Below, piece after piece: positions 45,085 to 55,830 of a stretch of DNA of 64,000 bases. Source of the DNA: Schistosoma haematobium (lineage: Eukaryota; Platyhelminthes; Trematoda; Strigeidida; Schistosomatidae); assembly GCF_000699445.3 (NCBI RefSeq), contig NC_067197.1, positions 27,077,809 to 27,141,808 of the forward strand, written 5' to 3'. Made by a program: the position numbers and the translations under genes. Within the stretch, counting starts at the first letter, position 1. Every line of letters starts with the position of its first letter. The notes under the pieces were generated by a model. It did no database searches, was not told where the DNA came from, and worked only from the letters and a program-made list of their open reading frames with translations.

Positions 45085-45165
45085 GCCAGTATTTGGAATT
45101 CGAAACCAAGCATTCAAAAAGTACAAAGGAATCATTAGTTCATCCAAACACCACAAATATTTCAC
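45085..45165 (+). repeat. LTR-like repeat, second half
   Basis: Similar to the last 75 bases of the LTR at 46129-46279: AGTATTTGGAATTCGAAACC, AAGTACAAAGGAATCATTAG and TTCATCCAAACACCACA. Confidence 0.55.
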
Positions 45166-45443
45166 TGATTCTTCATGCAATCACTGTTGGACACTAGTGG
45201 ACTTAGTAGATAAGGATATGCACTAAATTCTAATCGAATAAGCTAAACTGTTTTTGAAAAGCAAGGAACGATGCTCTACCTTAAAAACAGGATGAATAAA
45301 TTTGATTTCCATCGTATGTGAGTAACCAAGGTGTAAGTTAGTAATTATTAGAATTACGAGAATCATACAACTCACTACCAGTCAGCAACAATAAAAGACT
45401 TTAATAAACAAGGAAAATAGATTACTGGACGTTCAATGATTTA

Positions 45444-45660
45444 CTAAACTTCGTCAAAACCATGGAGAACTAAACCGGATAAATTACCCCGTGACGTGGT
45501 TCCACCATGTGAGGCAGCGCAGTCGTGGTCTATGTACATTAGCTCTTCTTCTTCCGTTCTATTTAACATATTCCACCTGTAAGATTCCATATTCTCTTCA
45601 AGAACATCAAAGAAGCAGGAAAACTTGTCACCAGACAAGGCTGGGGAATCGTGAAATGAT
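45444..45660 (-). other. Open stretch of unknown nature
   Basis: A minus-strand open frame (acidic, with NRTEEEELMYIDHDCAA) preceded by a possible TCCCCAG acceptor near 45647. It might be a terminal exon of an unrecognised gene or part of the MULE element on the other strand. I do not recognise it. Confidence 0.25.
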
Positions 45661-46123
45661 GTTAGTCTGACTTACGACTAAGCACGTTGGTCAGTCGGAT
45701 CGTTCCAGTCAACTATCGAGGGTTAAAATTGTCAGTTAAATGTGACCAAGATTCAGAATATCGGTACAGTCTTCAATCATACACCTTTATCAGCAAGTGT
45801 GGGGAAATGCACAATAATTCCATCCTTTTTAATATATTTGCTAAGTCTGGACTAAGTTTCAAATTACCCTATATCGTCTGCGATGACTCCCCCTTTTGAA
45901 CCAATACCAAAATATCCAAGAACTGTCTTCATCCGAACGCCAATATGACGAGTCGAAGACTATTATTCAGTGTAGCATATGAATTAGTAAACCTCAGCCC
46001 CCTTCAATACTTACTGTATGATTTATGAATAGTCCAGTACTGAAGAAGGGAATAAAACTCTAAATAAACTTTAAAGCATCACAGTGTAATTAGGATAAAT
46101 CCTGCAACAAATTACGGAGAAAT
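45661..46123. other. Spacer, nothing recognised
   Basis: AT-rich sequence up to the target duplication of the Gypsy element. Confidence 0.4.
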
Positions 46124-46128
46124 GATCG

Positions 46129-46279
46129 TATAGTATTCTAATTGTCGTATGAATTAGGAATTCCAGGATTAACGCAATTGAATTAAGAAGACACAGGCAC
46201 AACGAATGTACTGTATTTAGAATTCGAAATCAAACATTCAACCAGTACAAAGGTATCATTGGTTCATTCAAACACCACA
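46129..46279 (-). repeat. 3' LTR, 151 bp
   Basis: Matches 50089-50239 except C at 46276 against T at 50236. The last 12 bases of the gag-pol frame lie within it. Confidence 0.92.
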
Positions 46280-49200
46280 TCCGCCACAGCTTAAATTGGA
46301 GTCTAGGTGTTTGTAATCAATCGTACGTCTTCTTCTCAAACTCATCCTGAGTCTGTCTGACATTGTATTGGATAAGGATTCTGTATTATCTAGAATATGC
46401 TCATTAGCATTAGAATTAACAATCGAAATTGGAACTGACTCACCTGGTTCCTGAAATTGTATTTGATCTACATGTCGACTGTGTGTACTTAAGTCATCGA
46501 TGTCTAGAATTCGCACCATCGATTTTCCGACATTCTTCAGAACAATACCCGTAGATGGTCGAAGATCATTTCCTCGACAGTATGTAACTTCTGCAGACTC
46601 CAAACATCTCATATTCGACCGAAGAATTCTTCCTTTCAATAGCTTCGCTGGAGTCTCCTTCGTCACCGAATGTTTGGCATTTCTATATTGCAATAGAAAG
46701 GTATCTACTCCCCTCTCCAGCTCATTAAATGTTGAGGGGGTTATAGAATCAATAGCAGTCTTTAATGTCCTAACAAAATTCTCTGCCTGACCATTAGAAC
46801 ACGGATGTCTGGGAGCAGTAAATAGATGTTTGCACCCCATACCGTTCAACCAGGTAGTGACTGCATCTGCAGCAAAATGTGAGCCATTGTCAGTCACCAA
46901 CACCAAGGGAACACCTTCTCGACTAAACACCTTTCTTAATGCTTGTATTGTGAAATCAGAATTTGGTGAAGTTGTGAAAAAAACTTCAGGCCACTTTGAA
47001 AAAGAATCAATGACTACTAGTGCGTAGTATTTACCAAGAAATGGTCCACAATAGTCAGCATGAATCCTCTGCCAGGCCTCAGACGATACTGGCCATGGCA
47101 CCCACTTCGAAGGATGATTTTTCAACTGATGACATTTCTCACAATTGTTTGCCGTACGACATATATCTGCATTTATCTCTGGCCACCAGCATGTGAGCCT
47201 TGCCAAGGACTTCATTTTCTCAACACCTAAATGACCACTATGAAGATCTTCAAAAACAGATTTACGCAATGAAGGAGGAATGACAACACGATCATTTAAA
47301 CACAGAATACCATCAGGAGTAGTAGATAACTCATCCCGCTTTGAAAAATAGATAGGAAATCTCCGTTTCAAATTAGCATTCCAACCTTTCCATATAGCAC
47401 TGAGTATACATCCAAAATATCTACGAGTTTCTCTAATGAGATCCGAACGTCTCACTGGTAAAGGTTGCACTAACAAACAATCCGAAGTATTAATAGGTTT
47501 ATCTTGTAATGACTGTCGAGAAATGTAATCAACATGTTGAATCTGTTTGGCACTTCTGTGCTGAACCGTATAGTCATATGCACTCAAAGCAATACTCCAT
47601 CGCTGAACCATAGCTGCTGAGGAACGTGCTAAGGATTTTTCGGGATGATAAATAAACTTTAAAGCTTCATGATCAGTAACAATAGTGAATTTCTTTCCGA
47701 ATAAATATTTATGAAGTCTTTTAACAGCCCAAAACACAGCTAATGCTTCTCGCTGAGTCTGTGAATAACCTTGTTCAGTAACAGTAAGTTTGCGTGAAAC
47801 ACAAATAACTGGTCTACGTTCCTGTTCCAAAACTGCACCAATTCCCACAGGTGATGCATCAGTAATAAGCACAGAATGTACATTAGGGGAGTACGTTCGA
47901 AGAACAGCATCACTTTGAAGAAACTTCAGCAGACTTCGTAAGCATAACTCTTGTTCCTCACTCCATTTGAATGAATTGGATGTTAAAATATTAAATAAAC
48001 AATTTGCACGACAAGAAAAATTAGGAATAAAACGGGAATAGTATTGAAGAGCACCCACTAGTGAACGTAATTCTGTAAGATTTTTCGGAGACGGTGCATT
48101 AGTCAGTGGAGCTAGTCGTTTCATATCTGGTCTAAAACCATTACCATCAACTAGGTATCCAAGGCATTCAAAACTAGATACACAAAATGAACACTTATTT
48201 GGATTCACTGTTATATTCTTCTCAATTAAACGACGCAATAAAGCAATATGTCTCTGATCATGAACTACCTTATTAGAACCATGAACAATGAGATCATCTT
48301 GATAAACATCAACACCTTCAAGATCACTTACTACTTTATTCATAACTTCCTGAAATATGGCTGGAGAACAACTTAGACCAAATGGAAGGAAATTGTATTT
48401 GAACAGACCAAAAGGAGTGTTAATTGTCGTCAAAATAGATGAAGATTCATCTAAAGGAATTTGAAGATAAGCATCTTTTAGGTCAACTTTCGAGAACACT
48501 TTAGAACCATGAAATCGATTTAGAATATCTTCAGCTTCTACCGTCGTGCACGTTTGCTTCAACAAACGGGAGTTCAGGGTTAATCTATAGTCACCGCAAA
48601 TTCTAGGGGTCTTGCCGTCCGACTTCAGTGGCGTAACGATAGGAGTACCCCATGCTGAAGACTGAATTGGTTCAATTATGCCTTTCACACACAAATCGTT
48701 TAATGTCTTATGTACTGCTTCTCGAAGACCATAAGGAATTATTCGTCTTTTAAGAAAGACGGGATCACCCTGTACTTGAAGTTTTATAGGCTTAATTTTC
48801 ATACCTCCACTGCACTTAGCACACATAGCTATCAAATCTTTAAGTAAAGTATCCGAATTTTCTTTAGAAACTAAGAAGGACAACTCCACCTTAAGCCTTT
48901 TCAAATTCTTTAAACCCAATATTGACAGTCCTGTTTCACTAACTAAAAATTCACAAGGTATGTATGAAGAATTATCATCTCTGATTAGCAATTCACAACA
49001 TCCTCGTATGGGCAGTCTGTGTCCAGTAATCCCCAGTATTGATACTTCAGTGGGTCGTACAACAACGTTAGGATCTAAAGCTTTCAAGTTCTTGAATGAA
49101 ATAATGGACTCTATACTGCCTGTGTCCACAATAAAGTCATGAAATGAACCAAGCGATGTATATAGTCGCTTTTGAATATGAGCATTACCTTTCGAAATAG

Positions 49201-50077
49201 TAGACAAAGATAAATGATCACTAGAAACATCCGAGTTATTGAAATTTAAATTACAAGATTTAGTACAGCTCGAAGCAAAATGGACAGTAGCTTTGCATAC
49301 TGACTGAATGTGTCCTACCTTACCACATTTAAAACATTTAGCATTACGAAATACACATGAATTGCGAGCATGAAACTTTCCACATGATAAACATTTACCA
49401 AACTTCATCTCACCTTTGTGATTTGCTTTGTAATTCCTCGTTGAAACACCTTTCATATTTACACGAGAATAGGAATCACTGTCAAATGAACGCAAGTTTG
49501 ATTGACCCTGAGATTGTAGTTCATCACGACGACTAAGCAAAGTATTAGAAATCTTCATCGACTGGATATCAAGTTCATTGACTTCTTCGTAGTTAATACA
49601 TGCAGTTCTAGCATCTTGAAAGGAACAGTTTGGCATTCTTAACAGCTCTCTTTCCAAACTCGGTATGTTAATTCCTGCAATTAATCGCTCTCTCAGTTGC
49701 ACATGAAGTTGATCACCGAAATTACACTTGGCAGCTTGTTTCTGTAATTCAAGGATGAATTCCCGAACCTTTTGGTCATTTTGACGAACCATCTTATGAA
49801 ACTTCGCCCTTTCACGGCATTCAAAACTGGTGCATTTTACATGACTTAACAATAGCTCTTTAAGAGTTGCATAAGGGAGTGAGATAGGTTTTTCTGGATA
49901 TGCCAAAGTTTTTAATAAGCTGTACACTTCTCTCCCAATGAATGTCAGAAAATGTGCCACAATTTTCTCACCTTTAACATCTTTCTTGGTCATGCTCCAA
50001 ATTTCGAACCTTTCCAAATAATCCTCAATAGCTTCAGGAGTTGAATGAATATCCAACTCTTCCATTGCAGGTTCCAT
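46268..50077 (-). CDS. Gag-Pol polyprotein, Ty3/Gypsy, 1269 aa
   Basis: One uninterrupted frame. Order (residues approximate): Gag capsid-like region 1-200; two zinc knuckles, CLSCGKFHARNSC near 231 (one residue short of the CX2CX4HX4C norm) and CFKCGKVGHIQSVC near 246; aspartic protease with DTGS near 314; reverse transcriptase with VDLKDAYLQIPL and catalytic YQDD near 590; RNase H with TDAS near 736 and the VTDHEALK motif; integrase with the H2C2 zinc finger (GHLGVEKMK to CEKC, 950-985) and D,D,E at HADYCGPF (about 1005), TDNGSH (about 1062) and GQAENF (about 1097), spacing D56D35E. Pol order RT-RNaseH-IN is that of Ty3/Gypsy. Gag and Pol share one frame with no shift. The ATG at 50075-50077 is used; the next in frame is four codons on. 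No catalytic residue is missing. Confidence 0.93.
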   Translation of the reverse strand: MEPAMEELDIHSTPEAIEDYLERFEIWSMTKKDVKGEKIVAHFLTFIGREVYSLLKTLAYPEKPISLPYATLKELLLSHVKCTSFECRERAKFHKMVRQNDQKVREFILELQKQAAKCNFGDQLHVQLRERLIAGINIPSLERELLRMPNCSFQDARTACINYEEVNELDIQSMKISNTLLSRRDELQSQGQSNLRSFDSDSYSRVNMKGVSTRNYKANHKGEMKFGKCLSCGKFHARNSCVFRNAKCFKCGKVGHIQSVCKATVHFASSCTKSCNLNFNNSDVSSDHLSLSTISKGNAHIQKRLYTSLGSFHDFIVDTGSIESIISFKNLKALDPNVVVRPTEVSILGITGHRLPIRGCCELLIRDDNSSYIPCEFLVSETGLSILGLKNLKRLKVELSFLVSKENSDTLLKDLIAMCAKCSGGMKIKPIKLQVQGDPVFLKRRIIPYGLREAVHKTLNDLCVKGIIEPIQSSAWGTPIVTPLKSDGKTPRICGDYRLTLNSRLLKQTCTTVEAEDILNRFHGSKVFSKVDLKDAYLQIPLDESSSILTTINTPFGLFKYNFLPFGLSCSPAIFQEVMNKVVSDLEGVDVYQDDLIVHGSNKVVHDQRHIALLRRLIEKNITVNPNKCSFCVSSFECLGYLVDGNGFRPDMKRLAPLTNAPSPKNLTELRSLVGALQYYSRFIPNFSCRANCLFNILTSNSFKWSEEQELCLRSLLKFLQSDAVLRTYSPNVHSVLITDASPVGIGAVLEQERRPVICVSRKLTVTEQGYSQTQREALAVFWAVKRLHKYLFGKKFTIVTDHEALKFIYHPEKSLARSSAAMVQRWSIALSAYDYTVQHRSAKQIQHVDYISRQSLQDKPINTSDCLLVQPLPVRRSDLIRETRRYFGCILSAIWKGWNANLKRRFPIYFSKRDELSTTPDGILCLNDRVVIPPSLRKSVFEDLHSGHLGVEKMKSLARLTCWWPEINADICRTANNCEKCHQLKNHPSKWVPWPVSSEAWQRIHADYCGPFLGKYYALVVIDSFSKWPEVFFTTSPNSDFTIQALRKVFSREGVPLVLVTDNGSHFAADAVTTWLNGMGCKHLFTAPRHPCSNGQAENFVRTLKTAIDSITPSTFNELERGVDTFLLQYRNAKHSVTKETPAKLLKGRILRSNMRCLESAEVTYCRGNDLRPSTGIVLKNVGKSMVRILDIDDLSTHSRHVDQIQFQEPGESVPISIVNSNANEHILDNTESLSNTMSDRLRMSLRRRRTIDYKHLDSNLSCGGCGV

Positions 50078-50087
50078 CACGACGCCA
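50070..50087 (-). other. Putative tRNA primer-binding site
   Basis: TGG at 50087-50085, one base after the 5' LTR, starts a stretch that would pair with a tRNA 3' CCA end. Which tRNA is not clear. The ATG at 50077-50075 lies within it. Confidence 0.55.
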
Positions 50088-50088
50088 A

Positions 50089-50239
50089 TATAGTATTCTA
50101 ATTGTCGTATGAATTAGGAATTCCAGGATTAACGCAATTGAATTAAGAAGACACAGGCACAACGAATGTACTGTATTTAGAATTCGAAATCAAACATTCA
50201 ACCAGTACAAAGGTATCATTGGTTCATTCAAACACTACA
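50089..50239 (-). repeat. 5' LTR, 151 bp
   Basis: Partner of 46129-46279; minus-strand ends TG...TA rather than the usual TG...CA. Confidence 0.92.
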
Positions 50240-50244
50240 GATCG
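50240..50244. repeat. Target-site duplication (GATCG)
   Basis: Same five bases at 46124-46128 on the other side of the element. Confidence 0.85.
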
Positions 50245-52726
50245 TTTTATACAAACTCCGTAGGAACGCAATCACCTTAAAGCTCTGGCCATTAACATTC
50301 GATAACGCACATACCAGTCTAACATGGAATGTTTTAAACCTTACATCTTGTTTATTTCTCAGATTTATTTCCTCATCGTTCCGTATACTGACCAATTTGA
50401 ATGTATATCGATACAGTGGTATGTGTATATTCTGTAGGGCAACTTGCACCAACAACAACACGACAGTATAATATAGCTTCATCTAGGATCGCTACATAAT
50501 TGCTACTCACAGTTTCCCTGATTCTTGAGCTTTTATCATCATTTAGACCTTGGGACATGGTCGTTTGTTCAACTAACAATTTTACCTCATATTAAGTTCC
50601 TAAGCCTAGTATTAGCCATATACCGGCAAAATGTTGTTCTTACTAACCGGTTTTGTAGGACATCAAAGTCCTGAAATTCACAGCGTTCTGAGATAGCCTG
50701 TAGGATATCAGATGAAGCTTAATAAATAGTGATCGCGCGAAATCACATCATGCATATATATCGAATTCTAATAATAAAACAGGAAATGTTTGGTATTTTT
50801 TTCCCCATAAACATTTCATTGAACTCTAGATAAATGCACACTTAACTGCTTATTTGTCTCCTCACCAAGAGGGTGTGGACCTTCAGGTTGTTTCCAATTG
50901 TTAGTGGTTATGTTTGTCCGGTAATTCCTTCCACTTTCTCTCTCTGGTTGAGTAAATCATGCATTTCCATAGACCTCCTTGTTTAACTTGTGACTTTACA
51001 TTGCCTGATACTAGGGGAATCGTGGATGTTTGGGTCGCTAAGTACAGCAATATAATATAAAACAGCAACTTCTGGAGTCAAATCAAAATCGAGTCACACC
51101 TCAATAAATGAATTAATTTTATCCGTTGGCTATATTAGTGTACACGATTTATGCGTCATACAATAGCTCAAATTTACATACTTTACAATTATTGCCATAT
51201 TTTTAGCAAAATAAACATGCTAGTTCGTGGTAGACCTTATAATTACTTTATTACTAATGAAATGTCAAAGAAATTTATGAGAACAAATAGTTGGTTAGGA
51301 AGCACATTGTATTTGTGTAATATTCAATAAAAAGTGTACTAGCACTGGAAACTAAATACCACCATTCAAACAAAATGTTTTATGTGGAAAAATTACAGTT
51401 TGTATTACATTTACGAGTAAGGAGCATTGTCAGACGTCACTTACACACAAATTTATTAGCAATCTGTAAAAGTTCAAAAGTCCCATTGTATTCTTGTATA
51501 CAATACTCAGTATTTTCCAAACGGCTCTGGGTAGCATAATGCATGTATTCCCCCCAATTTTCTCTCTTCAAACGTAGTGGTTTGCCTTAAGAAAGAAATT
51601 TGTTTCTACTCAACACAGAAGCTTCTGTAGCTAATACCACTTCCACGTTGCTCACAAATGTTTGTACACAACAAGTTTAGTCTTTTTATGACAGAAACCA
51701 CCAACTTCGAATTTCTTTGGTGTCTACCTATAGCGGTGAAACAAAATTTATTTAGGTACTTCGCGCTCCTATCTTGATATTATTACGCATTCGAAAATCA
51801 AGAAACACTATATTTACCAGGTATTCTTTGCTAATTTGAACGAAAAGAATTGATTAAAGTGAAAAATGTGGACCGTTAAAAAGTATCGTGAGTAAGTCCA
51901 CACAAAATCAGAAAGAAATGACAGAAATAAAATAACAATAATATCGGTAGGACAAATAACTGCAGAGTGATATTCTGATTCAGTCACTTTATTGTTTATG
52001 GACAGTAAAAAAAAAGGCGTTTAATAATTCTGAATCAGAATATCTCTCTGCTGATCTTAAAGTTGACACTTGATGCCATTTCATACAGATTAAAATGGTG
52101 GAATACCTTTACTGGTTATAAAAATTTTTGATTACATTTAGATTTATTTGTGTAAACTGAGATGAACCAAAAATACAAATAATGAATCATTAAGAATGTT
52201 GTGCAAAAATAGACGTGTAAAGTGAGTTTGTATATTTATTTATTAGTTAGGCTAGGGTTACTGGAAAGTTGTTGATTATCACATGTTCAGTTGATTTGAA
52301 AAGTTCACAGTTATAAAAGATAATCACCAATCCCAGGATCCTAAATATTATCCGAGATAATACTGTATCATTGATTAGGTAAAATCGACAGTTGCAATCT
52401 TTGTGGACTGCAATCAATATAACGTACAATGTACGAAGAAATTCAAGGTTGACTTAAACAACAATTTATGGTCAATAACAATGAGTATACAAACTAAGTG
52501 AAATTATGAAGTGTGAATAATGACAAAAGATTTTCACAAATTAATTCTACACTAACCATCTCTTCCAAACGGATCAGCACACTCAACTACCTTGAACTAA
52601 TGCAACTATGAAAATTAGTTATCGAACAGATTTATTTTATTCGAGTCGACAACTTGTAAGTATTTCTTCATTTTGAAGATTGTTATCATCATGAATTGGT
52701 GACATCTGGTGAATCAAATGTTGGAG
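50245..52726. other. Long spacer, nothing recognised
   Basis: About 2.5 kb of AT-rich sequence with no exon, tRNA or repeat recognised on either strand. Confidence 0.4.
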
Positions 52727-53125
52727 ATCCGTTTCCTGTCAACTACCTCCAACCACCGTCTAATCTCAATATATAGTGCCCGCAGTGTCGAGTCACCTAG
52801 ACTGGTGGCCACATTGCAACATGATCGATAGCATTCGATCTGCACTAATAAGGACTAGACACGCATGACATTGATCGCCAACCAGTGATCAATCAATTGT
52901 GATTACATCTCAGTCCTACAGGAGGTCGGTCGCGGCTCGGATAGCTCAGTGGTAACGTCTCTGACTGTGAAGCTGGGTGACACGAGGTTGAATCCGCCAG
53001 GGAGCACCAGTTCCCTCAAGATTACAGGTACACCTTGCTGACGAGTGCCAAATAGCACGAAACCCGGGTCCAGGGTTTCCTGTCGATTACGTCCAACCAC
53101 CATCTGATTGTCTCTTCATATAATG
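52727..53125 (+). mobile_element. Sm-alpha-type hammerhead retroposon, one unit plus repeat of its start
   Basis: Tail-like sequence TTTCCTGTCAACTACCTCC (52732) recurs as TTTCCTGTCGATTACGTCC (53076), 344 bases later, followed by AACCACC in both. In between lie a tRNA-like pol III promoter (box A-like GGATAGCTCAGTGGTAACG at 52940-52958, box B-like GGTTGAATCC at 52986-52995) and a hammerhead (53033-53075). Layout and ribozyme match the Sm-alpha repeats of schistosomes, which are often tandem. Confidence 0.82.
53033..53075 (+). ncRNA. Hammerhead ribozyme (Sm-alpha type), core intact
   Basis: Stem I CCTTG 53033-53037 with CAGGG 53071-53075 (one G-U pair); core CTGACGA 53038-53044; stem II GTGC 53045-53048 with GCAC 53055-53058, loop CAAATA; GAAA 53059-53062; palindromic stem III ACCCGGGT; predicted cleavage after C53070. 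All invariant core bases are present. Confidence 0.87.
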
Positions 53126-54544
53126 AATTGACTAAAGCTAGAATTATGGCCTACTGAATCCTAAACCAATGGTCTTAAGCTATTATGAATCAAATATGTC
53201 CTGGATAAACTACTGTCTATAGACAAATCATCAAACGAATATCAAACAATTAGACTTTTCAGTTAGTAAAACTTATAATTTCAGTCGTGCATTTTTGATT
53301 AATGAGTTGTAAACTGTGATCTACTGACACAATCGTTTGTCTACACATGTTGATTGTCCACCGGTTATAACATTCAAAGAAAAACATAATCTTACAGTTA
53401 TTTTCATAGATAACAAAATTCTCTGTATTGTCAGCATTTCATCTACTTAAAACAGACTTTGACAAAAATTACAACACCAGTCTTTGACCTTTACCCTTAA
53501 AATTATCAGTAAACTAAACAAAACATGATTTTAAATGCTTTCCTTTATTTGTCAATATCAACCTCATCGTCAATTCAAATCTGACAATTGAGTTAGTAAG
53601 TAAATAAACATTTAGTTCCTTTCTCTCTTTCTCCCTCACACACACCTTCGCTAATCATCAAATAAGAAAGACTCTCTTTAGAAGAAAGAAATTGAAACAC
53701 ACACATAATAACGAATCATACAACAGGGAGACTGATGTAAATGAAATTCATTTAAGCATTCATGATGTATCTATACAACAATAAAATCAATAATTTTTTC
53801 TTAGTCTCTTTCGTTTCATTTTAATAAACAAAAACAAAAAAATTTTCACACATTACACTACAAAATAAAAATGTTTGAAATCCATAAATAATAACATCAA
53901 TTGAGCATTGAAAAGTTAATAGATAGATAGATATATTGATAGAAACATATTAATGACATTTATGACAGTTTCTTATTATAATAAATAGATAAGTAAATAA
54001 ATAAATGGATAAATGCGTGAGTGATTGTGTAAATGAGGACAAGTGACATTATCCATTTGATTTATGCTAAATGTTTTATCTCCATCTATATATTTATATA
54101 CAACTTACCCTGACTAGAAGATTATAAATAATTTCCTCTTTTGACAGAAATGAATTAGGGTAACGTTTATATTTGACTAAGTTAAATCTAACTCATAATA
54201 ACTCAACAATGTTTAATTTAAGAAAATGGTTAATCATTAAGCCATATACATAGAAAAAATTGAAGGACAAGTTGTTTTTCTTTAAATGAATAAATGTAAA
54301 GTTTATAAAAAGTGATATTGATCATATTTGACATGGATTGATGTTAACTGTAGAATCATTGGAGATCAGAAATTCTTTTAAATGTTTATTTTATCTTATT
54401 TGGAGATCCATTTTTCAGTAGTTCTCATTCATGAATATTCATAGGACTAAATGAAACATTGTGTAGTAGCAATATGTTATAAATTAACTATTTAGTGATA
54501 TTTTAGTTAATCCACTTACACTACATAGCTATCGTACAACACAC
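53126..54544. other. AT-rich spacer
   Basis: No gene recognised. Short GATA and TAAA microsatellite-like runs lie at 53922-53936 and 53982-54015. Confidence 0.4.
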
Positions 54545-54890
54545 TTATATACTGCTATACTGATAGTGTGGCGTGTGCTACTTATATTGTCATAAGTGGT
54601 ATATAACGCTAACCAGGAATAAAATGTCTGGGAGCAGAAGATTAAGAAGATCAAGAAGGAAAGAACGGAAACAGAAATCATTTGGTATGTAAATGCAGAG
54701 ACAATGAAGTTTGAGATGATTGATTGATATTTGCAAAAGGAACAGTCAAGTTTGAGACAAATAATTGACATTTTGCAAATGAAGTATTTACTGTATGGTT
54801 CGCAGATCCTACCAAGATGTTCTGTAATTTTGTGTTCAAATACATCCGATTGTTCCCGCTTGTGTTCTCGTTCACTACAATGGTATAAAT
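54545..54890 (+). repeat. Dispersed repeat, longer copy
   Basis: Shares its first 190 bases or so with 4285-4460 (GCTACTTAT, AGCAGAAGATTAAGAAG, ACAATGAAGTTTGAG). Family not identified. Confidence 0.5.
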
Positions 54891-55567
54891 TATTGTTTTT
54901 AGCAGGTTTGAATGTTGAGTCTATCCATGTTTTCTGAAAATATAACTTGACATGAGTAATAACTTCAACTATACATAGACCTGATAATGTTTCTAAGGGA
55001 AACAGAAATAACTCTAGCTAAATCAATAAATAACAACAAAGCTAGCCATACCCATTCACTTGAGAAAAATTAACTTCACACAGTTATTGTACTTGGAAAA
55101 CGATTATTACACTATACATTTAACTTTCATATGAGTTGATGACTTTATTTATTTCGTGTATGCTGGTCCATTCCTAACTACTAGAGTATATATTGGACAA
55201 GTCTAGAAATTATTATTTCATATATTACTTTCAATCTAATTACTTATTATAGTAATTCTGTTGCATTTCTAACTGTTTATCAATGACATCTCTCACTTTA
55301 ATCATTGAAACTGTATGCTAACAGATGACAACTCAATGACTAACAATCAGATAATCTTTTGACATTAATGAATGTATACTGATAGACAATCGTTCACTAA
55401 GATTATGTTCAGTAATCTTTCAACTGATCTAGGTCCATAATGAAAGCTACTTTGGTAAAATACTAGATCAAGCACAAATCTTTTCAACCTATAGTTTTAA
55501 AAAACACTTAATAAAAAATCATATTGTTTTTCTAACTAGAAAAAATAAACAATTAAATTAAATTTTT
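54891..55567. other. AT-rich spacer
   Basis: Nothing recognised. Confidence 0.4.
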
Positions 55568-55830
55568 TGATTGAGATCATGAACTGATCGATGTTAGATT
55601 ACCATTGAAAACCTGGAAGCACGGAACGGCCGTTTCGTCCTATTATAGGACTCCTCATTAGGGCATTTAGTCTCTCGTGCGAACACTTAACCTCCAAACT
55701 CTAGATCTCTAGTCCCACAATAGGACGAAACGGCTGTTCAGTGCTTCCAGATTTTCAGTGGTGGTCTGACATCGGTCAGTTCATGATTTCAATCAAAAAC
55801 TTATTAATCTCCACAACCTTATACTGATAA
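55568..55830. mobile_element. Head-to-head pair of truncated hammerhead SINEs
   Basis: Minus-strand tail and ribozyme half at 55568-55650 face a plus-strand ribozyme half and tail at 55710-55830. Left ribozyme: stem II GTCC/GGAC and GAAA are kept, but the first core base is changed (ATGAGGA). Right ribozyme: stem II and GAAA are kept, but the CTGA core has been replaced. Both predicted inactive. The tRNA-like parts are largely lost in between. Confidence 0.75.

Larger units (their letters stand above)
46129..50239 (-). mobile_element. Intact compact Ty3/Gypsy LTR retrotransposon
   Basis: 4111 bp in all. LTRs of 151 bp at 50089-50239 (5') and 46129-46279 (3'), one base different; 5-bp target duplication GATCG at 46124-46128 and 50240-50244. 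Read on the minus strand each LTR starts TGTRGTG and ends ACTATA. A single open frame fills the whole internal region: it starts 12 bases after the 5' LTR and ends inside the 3' LTR. A likely tRNA primer site (TGGCGTCGTGATGG) starts one base after the 5' LTR and overlaps the start codon. Near-identical LTRs and an unbroken ORF mark a recent, possibly active copy. The family name is not assigned. Confidence 0.93.

Noticed and set aside
52936..53005. tRNA gene
   Set aside because: Box A- and B-like sequences are there, but no proper acceptor or anticodon stem; it is the promoter part of the Sm-alpha retroposon.
53922..54015. CRISPR-like or functional short repeats
   Set aside because: Simple GATA/TAAA runs in a eukaryotic AT-rich spacer.
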